Assembly: GCA_964017235.1 (NCBI GenBank)
Contig: OZ024940.1
Span: 26,169,615 to 26,233,614 of the forward strand
DNA from: Sabellastarte sp. h YS-2021
Taxonomy: Eukaryota; Annelida; Polychaeta; Sabellida; Sabellidae
Length of the DNA: 64,000 nucleotides
Direction: 5' to 3'
The notes under the pieces are model-generated. The model was not told the origin of the DNA. It made no database searches and saw nothing but the letters and a program-made list of their open reading frames with translations. A program made the translations under genes and the position numbers. Of this stretch, positions 53,725 to 64,000 are shown piece by piece; position 1 is the stretch's first letter; every line of letters begins with the position of its first letter.

Positions 53725-54250
53725 CTCCAGTGCATAAGGCAGTCCTCTGCCATTGGGTCCTGTCACCAGTGGCTCCCCCTGTGGGTCCGGGGAAGTAGAA
53801 TAGGCCCAATGTGTCCTCCTGCATGTCGTAAAAGGCGACTAAATGGAGGAGGTATAACTATCACTGTACAACACTAGGCCTGACTAGATTTTATTAATGT
53901 TTCGTTTGATTTTACTTTATTTGTGGTTTGTACCTGTTTTGTTGTTTTTGTCGAGTTTGTTGTATATCCTAGTCAATTTTTAGGATCTTATTTTGTCATT
54001 CCTTTTATACATAGATTTTCTATTTAAATATTGCTTAATGGGTTTTTTTTTCAAATTTTAATCTGTATATCTAGTCATGAGGTTTTTGGGTTTTCTTGTA
54101 TATTGGATCATGTTGTACATGTTGTTTAGTTAAAGTATTTGTTAATTTTATTGGTGCAGAATAACACTAAGGTTTTCTTGCACCTTATTTTTAACTAACG
54201 TAACTGTCCCCAGTGGCAGGCTAAAGAACCCCAGAGACACTGATGAATGG
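53725..54250 (+). mobile_element. SINE family C, copy 4 (fragment), split by an insertion
   Basis: Left part 'GGCAGTCCTCTGCCATTGGG', right part CCAGTGGCAGGCTAAAGAAC. The two halves are separated by 431 bp flanked by a 13-bp target duplication, TGTCACCAGTGGC (53761-53773) and TGTCCCCAGTGGC (54205-54217). Confidence 0.75.
53774..54204 (+). mobile_element. Unclassified retroelement inserted in SINE C
   Basis: 431 bp bounded by the 13-bp duplication. It begins TCCCCCTGTGGGTCCGGGGA and carries 'TGCATGTCGTAAAAGGCGAC'. The rest is AT-rich and ends 'TTTTTAACTAACGTAAC'. The duplication length suggests retrotransposition. No open frame. The GGGTCCGGGG...GTCGTAAAAGGCGACTAA head looks like a conserved promoter or SINE domain, but I cannot name it. 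Confidence 0.65.
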
Positions 54251-54334
54251 CGTTTTCAAACTATTTGAGCTCCAATTTGGGCATTGTACACTTACAATAC
54301 CAGATACAGCAAGCCTGACAGGAGGTATCTAAAG

Positions 54335-54640
54335 GCTACATAGTTCAATGGCCTAGGATCATGGAGGACCTAGACTTGATCCCATGTACCCAGCGGTTCT
54401 GATGACCACGTAAAATGGCAGTCCACTGTCATTGGGTCATATCCCCAGTGTGCAGGTTAAAGAACCCCATGAGCCTTGATAAATGGTCATCCCTGAGACT
54501 CTGTCTGTTAGGACAATGTCAGTCACTTGAGAGCTTGAGCTGTACTTGTGCAGTCCAGATGGGTCAAATGGCACTTTGAGTCCTGTGGTACAAGGAGAAA
54601 TCAGACTTTGTTTAAATGTATACAATACAATTGTTACATT
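54335..54640 (+). mobile_element. SINE family C, copy 5
   Basis: Starts near GTTCAATGGCCTAGGATCAT, then 'AATGGCAGTCCACTGTCATT', CCAGTGTGCAGGTTAAAGAA, 'GTCAGTCACTTGAGAGCTTG', GGGTCAAATGGCACTTTGAG and 'CAAGGAGAAAT'. Confidence 0.75.
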
Positions 54641-56444
54641 CTTACATGTTGAAGGTATCATCACAGTTCAGTTGTTTCAGCACAGAAATAATATAACTAT
54701 GCAGTTTTGTTATTTCAAATCCTTATCTGAATTACCGTTCAAGCTAAGTACTTTATCCGAAAATTCCCAAACTTTTAAATGCATGGGCAACTCTGGCAAC
54801 CATCTGATATTGATCATTGATTTGAACTAATATTTCATTACTGCTTTGTCTTAGCCTTAGAATCTGCAAGAATCAAACGATGAAGCACAAGCAAATAACT
54901 GTTCGGGACACGTGGGACAATATTTTGTTAGCATACTAAATATAGTTCAGCCACAGGATATTCTTTTAAAGCTTAAGGTTTTTGTCTGATTTCCTGCGGT
55001 ACGAGTTTTGTGACTAATAAAAACAAGAGAATCACTTTACAAACTTTGGTCTGTGTTATACATGCCTTGAGAAGTTCTTTACACCACAAAGTGTACTATG
55101 CACAAAGACAAGAGTACCTGTAAGTGGGGGGTACCTGGTACCTGTATTATGAGTCTTGCATCAAGAAAGGTACTCGAGTGATGCATAAATGTTTTTGTTT
55201 TGTTTTTTTTTTTTGATTTTTAAAACAAGATAGAAATTAATTGACATAGATATTTTTAGGGTCTTTTTGGTCGATAAAGTTAAACGTGCAATTCTTGAGG
55301 GTCATCTTACGTCTGTTGGCCTCTACTTTGTTTCAGCAATCAGTAGCATCTTAGGAAAAGCTCTGGGAATAGTTTTTACTATTTATTATCCATCTCTAGT
55401 CGATATTTATATAGAGAAGGCAAAAAAGGGGGCTGTGGTATACATAGGTTCACCGATGAATATAAGAACTTCAATTTTTAACGATGAGCTTTCTCCGCCA
55501 TGTCTTGATTAAGTTTAATGCCACAAAAACATGAGCAGAAGCCCTGCAAAAATACCTTTCATATGACATATGAATATATGAATTTATATTAATATGAATA
55601 TATGACATTTGCATATGACATATTTGTAGCTTACACAGTTAGTGAAATATTCTCGAAAAATCCAGACTCGTTAAGGAATTTGTTAACCCTTATTGTGCCG
55701 AGTAAGTTGCACCAGTGTCCCAGGCTGTGTATCCGTTAGGTCAAATACGGCACACAGTGGCTCACAAATACCAAACTTACTTGCATATAATGAGGGCTTG
55801 TTAAAAGGAGAACGTCATTGCGAAAAGAATGACATTTTTTATGTTCTAATTATGGATTGTTGAACAGCTGGTAACTTGGATAATTAAGACCTGTCTTTTC
55901 TTGTAAAAGCAATACCTCCAAAACAGTCAATCGTGGACTCGTTTGTCAAGGTTTTGCCTGTTTCTATCCACCGTGCAGTGTTGCCGACTTGATATGCCAA
56001 AGTAACTTGGATAATTGATGACTGCCAATCAGGCTTCCCAGCTTTCCAAATGATCATGTCGGTAACATTCTCAGGGATCAATGAATTAAGGAGAATACTA
56101 TAGATTAAATGTCAACATAAAAAGTCCTTTGATTTATCTGCAGCCAAAGGTTCATACAGTAACACCCTCCCCCCCTCCCCCCCAAACACAACTCCTTAAA
56201 CAAGAACTTTTAATATCGTGTTCCCACTACTACGATAAGGCTCTCCAATGTCCTAATTTTAAAACGTGCCCTTTTAAATTCTGGCAGCGTGTCAGATCAT
56301 TTGACATGCAGTGCAAAATTATTTTGATTTCGTGTCTTGCAGCTACACCCACTCTGGGTATTTTAAACTGCACACAAACCCAGTTAGTATTGTTGTAGCA
56401 TTTGGGGGCTACACTTGTTGACATTAATGGAATCATCATTCATT
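54641..56444. other. Gene-free interval with one doubtful open frame
   Basis: No SINE for 1.8 kb. An open frame of about 81 codons on the + strand (55267-55512) follows 'GATATTTTTAG', an acceptor-like sequence, and has a hydrophobic middle (VGLYFVSAISSILGKALGIV). It might be an exon of an unknown gene, but there is no partner exon and no recognised family. Confidence 0.3.
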
Positions 56445-56760
56445 GTCATTGTGCATTTATACTACCTGATACTACAGGACTCAAAGCGCTATTTGACCCA
56501 TCTGACTGCACAAGTACAGCCCAAGCTCTCAACTTACTGAGATTCCCCTAACTGAAAGACAGAGGCTCAAGGATGACCATTTATCAATGACCTTGAGGTT
56601 CTTTAGCCTGCCACTGGGGATAGGACCCAATGACAGAGGGCCCCCATTTTAAGTGGTCATCCGAGCCACCATTTATCTGCCTGTACCTGGGTTTGAACCC
56701 ATGTCCTCTGTGTTCCTATTTGGATGCATTACCCTTTTGGGCCACAAATGCCAGATGAAT
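56445..56760 (-). mobile_element. SINE family C, copy 6
   Basis: Minus strand, full length: 'ATACTACAGGACTCAAAGCG' at left, 'GGTTCTTTAGCCTGCCACTG', 'GTGGTCATCCGAGCCACC', B box complement GGGTTTGAACCCATG, head TTTTGGGCCACAAATGCC. Confidence 0.85.
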
Positions 56761-57747
56761 GTTAAGGAGTATTGTGTTAAGGAGTATTCTGCTAAGGAGT
56801 AGTCCATGATTTACCACTGACATTTCATCCAGATATTTTCATGACCGCCAATTTACAGTTGGCAAGACAGCCCCTCTTGATTCAGTTCTGAACTCCTGCT
56901 GTACAGTACTGTTCTACATTGACAAATACTCAAGTGGCTGCATTCTTTCCTTTGAAGTATTGATTGATTGTTACCTTTCTTTTGAAAACATTAGAGTGTA
57001 CACTGCCATCAGTGTATCTAGTTCTATTTTCAAAGCACGCCATTGAAGTCACAGAGACAACTCAACTCCCACCGATAAAAAATGTATTGGTTATAAAATC
57101 AAGGCTCCCTCTGTTGTTTTTTTTCACCGCGAGGTCACGTGCTCCAAGCATGTACAGACTTTGACATGTCACTCATAAAAAGGGTCAGTCATTCTGTGAG
57201 GTATAAAACATGCTACTGGCATGGCACGTGTTTGCTAGGCTGAGTTTACATTTCTCCGGTTTACCATCTCATAGTGAATTAACCATCCACACCCGACCGA
57301 TCCGGTATGCCCCAGATACAAAAAGAAAACTGAAACCAAAAGGGCGGATGAAATATATTTAAAATATATTTAAAATTGCACCACAACTAAGGACGGCATG
57401 ACCTTGTCTGATAAAGGATTCTGGCACATACGTTGATCATACCTACAGATTCTATAAAAGTTGGATAAGAAAACACGTGTTCAGGGCAGAAGGTCTGGGT
57501 TTTGAAACTTGGATGGGTAATGGAACTTGTACACTTGGGCGAGGTTGGGCAAGGTTTCTTGCACATAATGTGTCCTTTATCATCAAGGAGTACCATTGGG
57601 GACCCCCCTCCCTCAACTAGTTGGGGGAGGGGGGCTAATTAATCTGCCACAGGCTGGTAACCTGTTCAAGTTGGTAGATGCACTTCATGCCAAATACACT
57701 GGTAATGAGCAATCGGTGTATGGTCCACCAGGCCAAAGTCAATGTTT
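56761..57747. other. Non-coding spacer with a G/C hairpin
   Basis: The hairpin at 57603-57634 (CCCCCCTCCCTCAACTAG facing GTTGGGGGAGGGGGG) is a nearly perfect palindrome. An imperfect repeat 'TTAAGGAGTATT' occurs two to three times near 56762-56800. No gene. Confidence 0.45.
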
Positions 57748-57895
57748 GGTGTTTTTTATGTCATGCTGAACAGCTAGGGTAATTGTGACAGGCCCTCAGC
57801 ATTTGTCACTTGTGGGAGTCGGACCCACACAGAGGTGACAGCCTGTGATAAGATGCCAGACTTAATAAGTACCGAGTGGGCCAGCCAGACCTTCA
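57748..57895 (-). mobile_element. SINE family A, copy 17
   Basis: Minus strand: TTTTATGTCATGCTGAACAG at left, 'GGCCCTCAGCATTTGTCACT', GTGGGAGTCGGACCCAC, head 'AGTGGGCCAGCCAGACC'. Confidence 0.75.
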
Positions 57896-58009
57896 CAAGT
57901 CCTCCTTGAATGGCTTCCCTCTTGAGTAAGCCTCACCAATGAGGTTCTTGAGTACTCCGTGCTGCAAAGCAACAAATGAGTTGTTAAAATCACCAAAACT
58001 GCAAAGATT

Positions 58010-58205
58010 TATTTATAAGGGTTTTAACATCTCTTTCAACACTGTACCGGTCATATCACGATGGGTAGTTGGGAAGGGCGGAGGAAACCAGTGCATATAC
58101 AGTTGGTCGAGGTTCTGCACTGTAAACTACCGACCAACGGCAAGCAACTACCAGCTTTCCCACTCCGATCTCAGAGGTGGGAGGTGAGTGTTACCTCTGC
58201 CCAAC
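58010..58205 (-). mobile_element. SINE family B, copy 11
   Basis: Minus strand: 'CTTTCAACACTGTACCGGTC', 'GAGGAAACCAGTGCATATAC', 'CTACCAGCTTTCCCACTCC' and 'ATCTCAGAGGTGGGAGG'; a short deletion removes the B box. Confidence 0.8.
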
Positions 58206-58244
58206 CATGTTCCTGGATGTAGGAATTCAATAAACAATCAATAA

Positions 58245-58575
58245 ACTCTGTCACTGTGGCCTAGTGGGTAACACTTGTCTAGGAACACAGATGACGTGAG
58301 TTCAAACCCAGGTACAGGCAGATACATAGTGGCTCGGATGAGCACTTAAAATGGCCGTCCTCTGTCATTGGGTCTTATCCCCAGTGGCAGGCTAAAGAAC
58401 CTCAAGGACGTTGATAAATGGTCATCCTTGAGTCTCTGTCTTTCAGTTAGTGGAATGTGAGTTACTTGTCAGTTGGGATTGTATCTGTGCAGTCAGATGG
58501 GTTAAATAGCGCTCTGAGTCCTGTAGTATATGGAGATATTGCGCTGAGCATAAAAATAAATACACAAATACACAA
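58245..58575 (+). mobile_element. SINE family C, copy 7 (most complete)
   Basis: Best full-length copy. Head GTGGCCTAGTGGGTAACACT, B box GAGTTCAAACCCAGG, 'GATACATAGTGGCTCGGATG', 'ATGGCCGTCCTCTGTCATTG', CCCCAGTGGCAGGCTAAAG, 'GATAAATGGTCATCCTTGAG', and tail 'GGAGATATTGCGCTGAGCAT' plus A-rich repeats. Confidence 0.88.
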
Positions 58576-58654
58576 AATACACAATAAAATGGACCACATG
58601 CTGCATGTTGTATTTCAAATTCTGCTACAATAAGAATCAAGTTTATTGCAATTC

Positions 58655-58846
58655 AAGGGACCACGGTGGCAGAGTGGTAACACTTTCACCTCCCACCTCT
58701 GAGATTGGAGTTTGAGGTCGGCAGTTTATAGTACAGAACCCTGACCAACTGTATGTACTGGTTTCCTCCGCCCATAAAACTACCTGTTATGATATGACCT
58801 GTACAGTGTGTTGAAAGCAACGTTGAAACCCAAATAAATAAAATAT
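58655..58846 (+). mobile_element. SINE family B, copy 12
   Basis: Head GGGACCACGGTGGCAGAGTG, 'CACCTCCCACCTCTGAGATT', GTACAGAACCCTGACCAAC, tail 'GATATGACCTGTACAGTGTG' and AAATAAATAAA. A short internal deletion after the B box. Confidence 0.85.
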
Positions 58847-59382
58847 TGCAATCCATAACCTGACCGAATGCATCAGTTACGTTGGTGCCAAGTAACAAAG
58901 CATCAACAAATCCTTACCAGGATATTCTAGAAATACAACTCTTGCTACCACGGTGTAAGTTTGTGTCTGGACCCATTTAAAATGTACAGGAGAGGGACTT
59001 GGGTAACGGATCCCAAAGCAAGCTAATCACATCTATATGGACAAACTTAAAGATCTGTCCGTCCATCTCTTGGAAACCCCACTAGCCAATCAAATCCTCG
59101 CATGTAGACCAATACACGCCCGTTGAAATAACTGTGTTGAAATCTTAAAATGGAAATTACCTGTGTCTCTCTTCTTGTAGACATATGAATATATCATGAG
59201 TGAGTTATTTAGCCAACGGCTGTGTACGGTAGTTGTGATATTGGTCTGGCGTACTCAACGGCTGTGTATGCAAGACCTGTATCATCGCTAGTGTACCCAC
59301 CGGCTACCTATGATATAACGTTGGATATGTCTGGTTCTGCACTTTCAACTCCATATATTTCACCTAAAAAATGAATGATTTC
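58847..59382. other. Non-coding spacer
   Basis: A phrase 'CCAACGGCTGTGTA' occurs twice (59213, 59258). Nothing else recognised. Confidence 0.4.
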
Positions 59383-60010
59383 ATAAAATGTTTATTATTT
59401 TTACGATCCACCAGAGACTCATTCATTTGACCAAAACAGAGGGGGACAAAGAGGGCGGAGCATATATATTTATAACCCGGCGCCACTTACTGTGGATAAT
59501 TAGCGTTACAAATGCGTCATCGATTGCCGATTTTGTTCCCGTTAATATTTCGTTAAAATATGTAAGCTGTAAATATAATACATACACCATTGAAAAGGTG
59601 ATTTTTTTTTGCAGATCTCTTGTGTGCTCTGTACTATTGTTTTAAAATCTGTGCAGAAATGGCGCAGAAACCTGAAGCTAAAAATAGCGTTGGGCCTCTT
59701 ATATATCACAGCCCTTTTTTTGCGTTTCTTTTTTCTTTCAAATACAGAATTTTATTTGATTGCCGTTCTCACAAAACAGTGGATGATAAAAGTAAAACGT
59801 CTGCATATAAGAAAATATAAGACATATAAGGAAACTATACAAAAAAGCAAATATAAGACATGTAAGGAAATTATACAAAAAAGGGTACATGGAGATGAAT
59901 GATATTAGATGATGAAGATTAAGATGAATAATATAATACTCGTGCTACACACCCATGTAATATCCTGTCATTTTCCTTTGTGATATTATTATTATTATTA
60001 TTTGTATTTA
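59383..60010 (+). mobile_element. Hairpin element family H, copy 4, with 5' sequence
   Basis: 'CCCGGCGCCACTTACTGTGG' near 59478 matches the minus-strand copy near 32310. Then GGATGATAAAAGTAAAACGT (59781), a small duplication of ATAAGACATATAAGGAAACT, the hairpin arms 'GATGAAGATTAAGATGAATA' and 'ATATCCTGTCATTTTCCTTT', and (ATT)n. About 600 bp in all; edges uncertain. Confidence 0.55.
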
Positions 60011-60480
60011 CATGTCATTAGAGAAGTTTTCCAATTGGGTTGTGATCGTACAGGTGCCCTCCACAGGATCCAGATTAAAGCTTTGCAGTTATCCCTTGGT
60101 CACACCTATCCGTTCCGGGGTCATGAGCTGCTTAACGTTATCTGAAGCTAAACCTAACGTTAGCCCCTCGTATCTCACAGATTTTTTGGAGTTCTTTCTG
60201 TTAAATATAGAAATTTTTTTTGATTTGTCATTCTTACTAATTGGCGGGTGATCAAAATAAAATGTCTGCTATAAGACATATATTATTATTATTTGTGAAA
60301 ATGTCATTCGAGAAGCTTTCCAATTTAGTTGTGATCATATAGGAGCCATTCACAGGATCAAGCTTAAAAGTCTTTGCAGTTATCCCTAGGTCACACGTAT
60401 CCGTTCCGGGGTCACAAGCTATAGAAACCTAACGGTCACGTGTACTGATCAGCTGCTAATTGTTGTCACACAGTCCAGTT
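60011..60480. repeat. Tandem duplication of about 290 bp
   Basis: GTCATTAGAGAAGTTTTCCA at 60016 is repeated as GTCATTCGAGAAGCTTTCC at 60304, each followed by TTGTGATC.TA.AGG, 'CACAGGATC.AG.TTAAAG', GCAGTTATCCCT.GGTCACAC and CCGTTCCGGGGTCA. Its start GTCATT.GAGAAG is the conserved end of the H family. Confidence 0.75.
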
Positions 60481-60499
60481 GGTGTCTTAATCATCGTCA

Positions 60500-60720
60500 G
60501 TACGACTTGGTAAGATTCTCATTTTGGGTAAGATGCATTTCAACACAATGTGGAACATGATTTTCATTTTGGGACCGCTTGGATCTTTCTCTTAATTTAA
60601 TCACTTCTTCCTTTGGTCAGGCAACTCCCACAAAAATTTCAGAAAGCTCTGTTCATGACTTTAGGAATGATCCGACTGAGCAATAGACATACAAACAGAC
60701 CCATAAACATGACACTCCTG
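60500..60720. repeat. Dispersed repeat family D, copy 2
   Basis: 'TTTAATCACTTCTTCCTTTGG', TCAGGCAACTCCCACA, 'AAATTTCAGAAAGCTC' and ACATACAAACAGACC align with 24340-24500. Confidence 0.5.
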
Positions 60721-60944
60721 ATGAAGGTATCAACGATTACACATACACATTGGGCATATTGTTTACAACACAACAGAACACAACAGACAAAAAAAAAACA
60801 TTTATGAAAACAGGTCGGTAATGGAGTGGCAACCAAGTCTTTGTTCTCACTTGTAAAAAAAGTTCTGTGTCCTTTCTTTGCTTTTTTATCACTGAATAGA
60901 GATCTTGAGAAAAGCAGCAGGTTTTGACTTCAGCTGAGCTAAAA

Positions 60945-61690
60945 AAAGCCATGAGCTGAGACATGCGAAGTGCACTGAAGCGGTCACCCATCCCAATACT
61001 AACGTAGCCCATTGCCACTTAAGTTATGTAAAAGTCAGGCTGTCATTGTGGTCACACTATAACTTCTGTGAAAGAGAGCCAGTCATTGTGGCCACGCAAC
61101 AAAGTCTGTTAAAATCAGTCAGTCATTGTGGCCACGCCACAGCTTCTATAAAAGTCAGACAGTAATTGTGGCCACGCCATAACTTCTGAGAAAGTCAGAC
61201 AGTAATCAAATGTGGCCACACCACAACTTCTGTAAAAGAGAGAAAGTAATTGTGGCCACACCAGAACTTCTGTAAAAGCCAGACAGTAATTAATTGTGGC
61301 CACACCACAACTTCTGTGAAAGAGAGCCGGTCATTGTGGCCACGCAACAATGTCGGTTAAAGTCAGTCAGTCATTGTGGCCACACAACAACATCTGTTAA
61401 AGTCAGTCAGTCATTGTGGCCACAATGCAACTTCTGTTAAAGTCAGTCAGTCATTGTGGCCACAATGCAACTTCTGTTAAAGTCAGTCAGTCATTGTGGC
61501 CACACAACAACGTCTGTTAAAGTCAGTCAGTCATTGTGGCCACACAACAACGTCTGTTAAAGTCAGTCAGTCATTGTGGCCACGCCAGAACTTCTGTAAA
61601 AGACGGACAGTAATTGCGGCCACACAACAATTCATGAAAGTCCAGAGAAAAAAAAGTGATCTCTAAAAGCTCGGGCCTTGCTAGAGCTCG
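60945..61690 (+). mobile_element. Dispersed element W, copy 3, with an expanded 40-bp array
   Basis: Flanks match copy 2: 'GAAGTGCACTGAAGCGG' before the array, then GTGATCTCTAAAAGC, 'CCTTGCTAGAGCTCGTGC' and TTAAAAAAT after it. Between them (about 61030-61630) lie about 15 units of GTCAGTCAGTCATTGTGGCC plus 'ACACAACAACGTCTGTTAAA' or the variant ending CACCACAACTTCTGTAAAAG. Two unit types are grouped in blocks. No gene. Confidence 0.85.
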
Positions 61691-62184
61691 TGCTTAAAAA
61701 ATATAAAACAGTCTAAAACCAAAGTTGTCCAGACTGCCCTCCAGAAATCTGCATAGAGAGAGAGTGCAGAATGCGAGATGACGTTCTAAAGCATGAACAG
61801 ATTGGTCTTTACACCATGCAGACTTCTAATATTTTCAAGTTATATAAGTTGTGTCTACAGTCTAAGGTAATATTTAATATCTCCATGGTGAAATTGCTGC
61901 AGAAATCAATATAAACTCTCCTTTCTGAGAAAAATCAGTTTTTTTTCCACAATTCTCACATCGAGCCTTTCCCATTCCCAGAACAGTCTGTTTCGGCCCT
62001 TTTGTAAGATAGATATTGCTTGATGGTCATCTCGTTTTATCGATAGAGTACTGGCTTTGAGATCGAGTCGTACGGACAGTGCAAGACAGTTTCAAAATGT
62101 ACAAACAGGGAAAAAAATTTATGCCTAGATGCCTAGTCAGAAAATAGTAGGCACTTACTAGCCCTGCTCTTCAGGAGACTGTAT
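61691..62184. other. Non-coding spacer
   Basis: Nothing recognised. Confidence 0.4.
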
Positions 62185-62500
62185 TGTACATTTATAGTCC
62201 ATGCAATATCTCCTTGTACTACAGGACTCAAAGCACAATTTGACCCATCCTGACTGTACAAGTACAGCCCAAGCTCTCCAGTGACTGACATTTCCCCAGC
62301 TGAAAGACAGAGTATCAGGGATGACCATTTATCAACCTCCCAGGTGTTCTTTAGCCTGCCACTGGGGATGGGACACAATGACAAGGGGGCTGCCTTTTAA
62401 AGTGGTCATCCGAGCCCCTATGTATCTGTACCTGGGATTGAACCCACGTCCTCTGTGTACCTTGATCAGTGTGTTACCTACTGGGCCACAGTGGCAGATG
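62185..62500 (-). mobile_element. SINE family C, copy 8
   Basis: Minus strand, full length: 'CAATATCTCCTTGTACTACA' at left, CAAGCTCTCCAGTGACTGAC, 'TTTAGCCTGCCACTGGGGAT', 'GTGGTCATCCGAGCCCC', B box complement GGGATTGAACCCACG, head 'TACTGGGCCACAGTGGC'. Confidence 0.85.
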
Positions 62501-62996
62501 AAAGTCTGGTGTTTTAAGCATGGGTTTGTTTATCTGGGCAAGTGTAACAGTCACTATAGTTTCTTTTTCATACGACTATTTAGTTTCACTAAGAGAGGGG
62601 CTTTTTAAAAAAACACGTGAATTTTAACGATCAGGTGTGTGCTATTCAAAATAAGTGTCATTTTTTAAGTTAGCTGTATATTCATTTTTTGAAGCGACAT
62701 TGCATAGGCATAACATATACCATATAAGTCACAGAGACAACTCCTGAAACACAGGTATAAATGAAAGTGAAAAAACATCTCCTTATATGTCCCTATACTA
62801 GAATACAGAGTTGTTATTTTGCACCTGTTTCTCAGCTTGGGTTTGTCTCGATTGAAATAAGTATATGTATTAGGTGAAACTTGGGCGTAATAAATGCAAA
62901 ACAGCCAACTGTATAAATTTCTACATGGACTGGTTTCCCAGGCTGCTTTATTCTGCAGCAAAGGGGCCACTGTCAGCCGCCATTTTGGATGGTTAG
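62501..62996. other. Non-coding spacer
   Basis: Nothing recognised. Confidence 0.4.
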
Positions 62997-63376
62997 TAGG
63001 CGTATTTCACAACCGTAATCCGTCGAATCTAGATTCAGATTTGGATTCTTTGGATTAGCTAGATTTGTGAAATACAATTTTCTGTAGATCTGAATCCAAA
63101 TTTAAAACATAACATAAACAAACATAAATATCATATATTATTATAAATTATGATGCAGTAATATAATATTATAGTATCCCAGTATAATTAAAATTTGCCA
63201 AATGTTAAAATTTCCTGCCACATGTTGCCGCCATTATTTTTAAAAGAATTATGGGTAATCCAAGCAGTCTGAATCCATTGATTCATAATCCAGATTCAGA
63301 TTCAAGTCCCAACACAAGCGAATCTGTTGATCTGACGAATCTAGATTCGACGGATTACGGTTGTGAAATACGCCTA
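62997..63376. mobile_element. MITE of 380 bp, TA-flanked (family M, copy 2, reverse orientation)
   Basis: Inverted ends GGCGTATTTCACAACCGTAA... identical in their first 38 bases to the copy at 17607, with TA at both borders (62997-62998, 63375-63376). Interior landmarks (CCAAATGTTAAAATTTCC, GCCACATGTTGC, AATTATGGGTAATCC) appear in the other copy as reverse complements. No significant open frame. Confidence 0.9.
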
Positions 63377-63948
63377 CTGTCTATAGTTATAATTGGCAAT
63401 AGTATATGGAACAAAGCATACTGTAATAATATGTGTCTGCTCAAGTTATATATGGTTCCCATTTTGATATTATGTTCCCTTTCTATTGTGTAATGTTGGA
63501 TATAATGATTAATAACATTTGTCTTAGATACAAAATGTACATCACTTTGAATGTTTAAATCTTTTGATATCCCTCACATAACTAGGTTTTTTTCCTTTTC
63601 AATTAATCAAACAAAATAGTATTTTATTCGTTTATTCTGAGTATTCACTACAAAATTAATTGAAACCGACATAACACCGACATAAATATTTTAATTGTTT
63701 TTAAGATTATTAAGGAAGTTCCTGATTCTCAACAGCAATTCTTTGTGAGATTTGTTTTCAATCAGAAAACTTTCTCTCGCAGAAACCGCTGCGCCCTAAG
63801 CCTGTATACTACTTTCCTTTTTACTCCAAATGGCATGCATTTTTCCAATAAACATATTTAAATATACTACTATATAGCAATATACATTTGATTTCAGTAG
63901 GAAACGTACCTGTGTGAGGATTTCTGGAGAGTTCATTACACTGAATGC
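63377..63948. other. Non-coding spacer
   Basis: AT-rich; nothing recognised. Confidence 0.4.
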
Positions 63949-64000
63949 AAGGGGGCCACGGTGTCAGAGTCGTAACACTCTCGTCTCCCACCTCTGAGAT
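63949..64000 (+). mobile_element. SINE family B, copy 13 (cut by the window end)
   Basis: Head GGGGGCCACGGTGTCAGAGT and 'CTCCCACCTCTGAGAT', then the window ends. Confidence 0.75.

Noticed and set aside
61115..61303. Minus-strand open frame within the 40-bp array
   Set aside because: Repeat translation only.
1..64000. A multi-gene system, biosynthetic cluster or defence island
   Set aside because: Only two genes are supported, on opposite strands and unrelated in role; the rest is repeat DNA.

Overview
This is nuclear DNA from an animal, most likely a marine lophotrochozoan such as a mollusc. The inference rests on AT-rich sequence, split genes with GT/AG introns, a CYP4-family cytochrome P450, and very many tRNA-derived SINEs, foldback DNA transposons and minisatellites. 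Species cannot be named from the sequence alone. There is no sign of bacterial, viral or organelle DNA, no CRISPR array, and no operon.

Only two genes can be supported. (1) A complete cytochrome P450 of family 4 lies on the + strand at 12732-19865 in four exons. The splice sites and reading frame join into a 509-residue protein with every P450 signature, and a poly(A) signal follows. (2) A 1123-codon open frame on the - strand at 27575-30946 is the whole coding part of a second gene. It has an in-frame stop upstream of its ATG and a good splice acceptor at 31122/31123 for a 5' noncoding exon. The protein is acidic and mostly disordered, with a basic nuclear-localisation cluster, one strong and two weaker CtBP-type motifs and one LxxLL box, which suggests a nuclear corepressor. 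I do not recognise its family.

The rest is a dense record of transposition. I see three SINE families: A, about 150 bp (17 copies); B, about 220 bp (13); and C, about 310 bp (8). A CR1/L2-like LINE is present as one decayed RT copy at 38505-40145 and a 3' fragment at 10895-11525. There are at least three kinds of MITE with precise ends (TA- and TTA-flanked), several looser foldback elements, and a dispersed hairpin family (H, five copies). Other dispersed families (E, D, W) occur in two or more copies. Minisatellites lie at 4.5, 5.4, 6.6, 7.2-8.2, 26.0, 35.7 and 61 kb.

Layout: 0.5-11.5 kb repeats and minisatellites; 12.3-20 kb the P450 gene with transposon-filled introns; 20.5-23.7 kb repeats; 23.3-32.4 kb a SINE-free interval around the large - strand gene; 32.4-64 kb repeats with the LINE relic and no convincing gene. 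Several nested insertions allow relative dating: MITE in LINE, MITE in minisatellite, SINE A in SINE C, and an unknown retroelement in SINE C. The last two struck the same dozen bases of SINE C. I found no wholly new biological system. The large - strand protein and the transposon nesting are the best leads.
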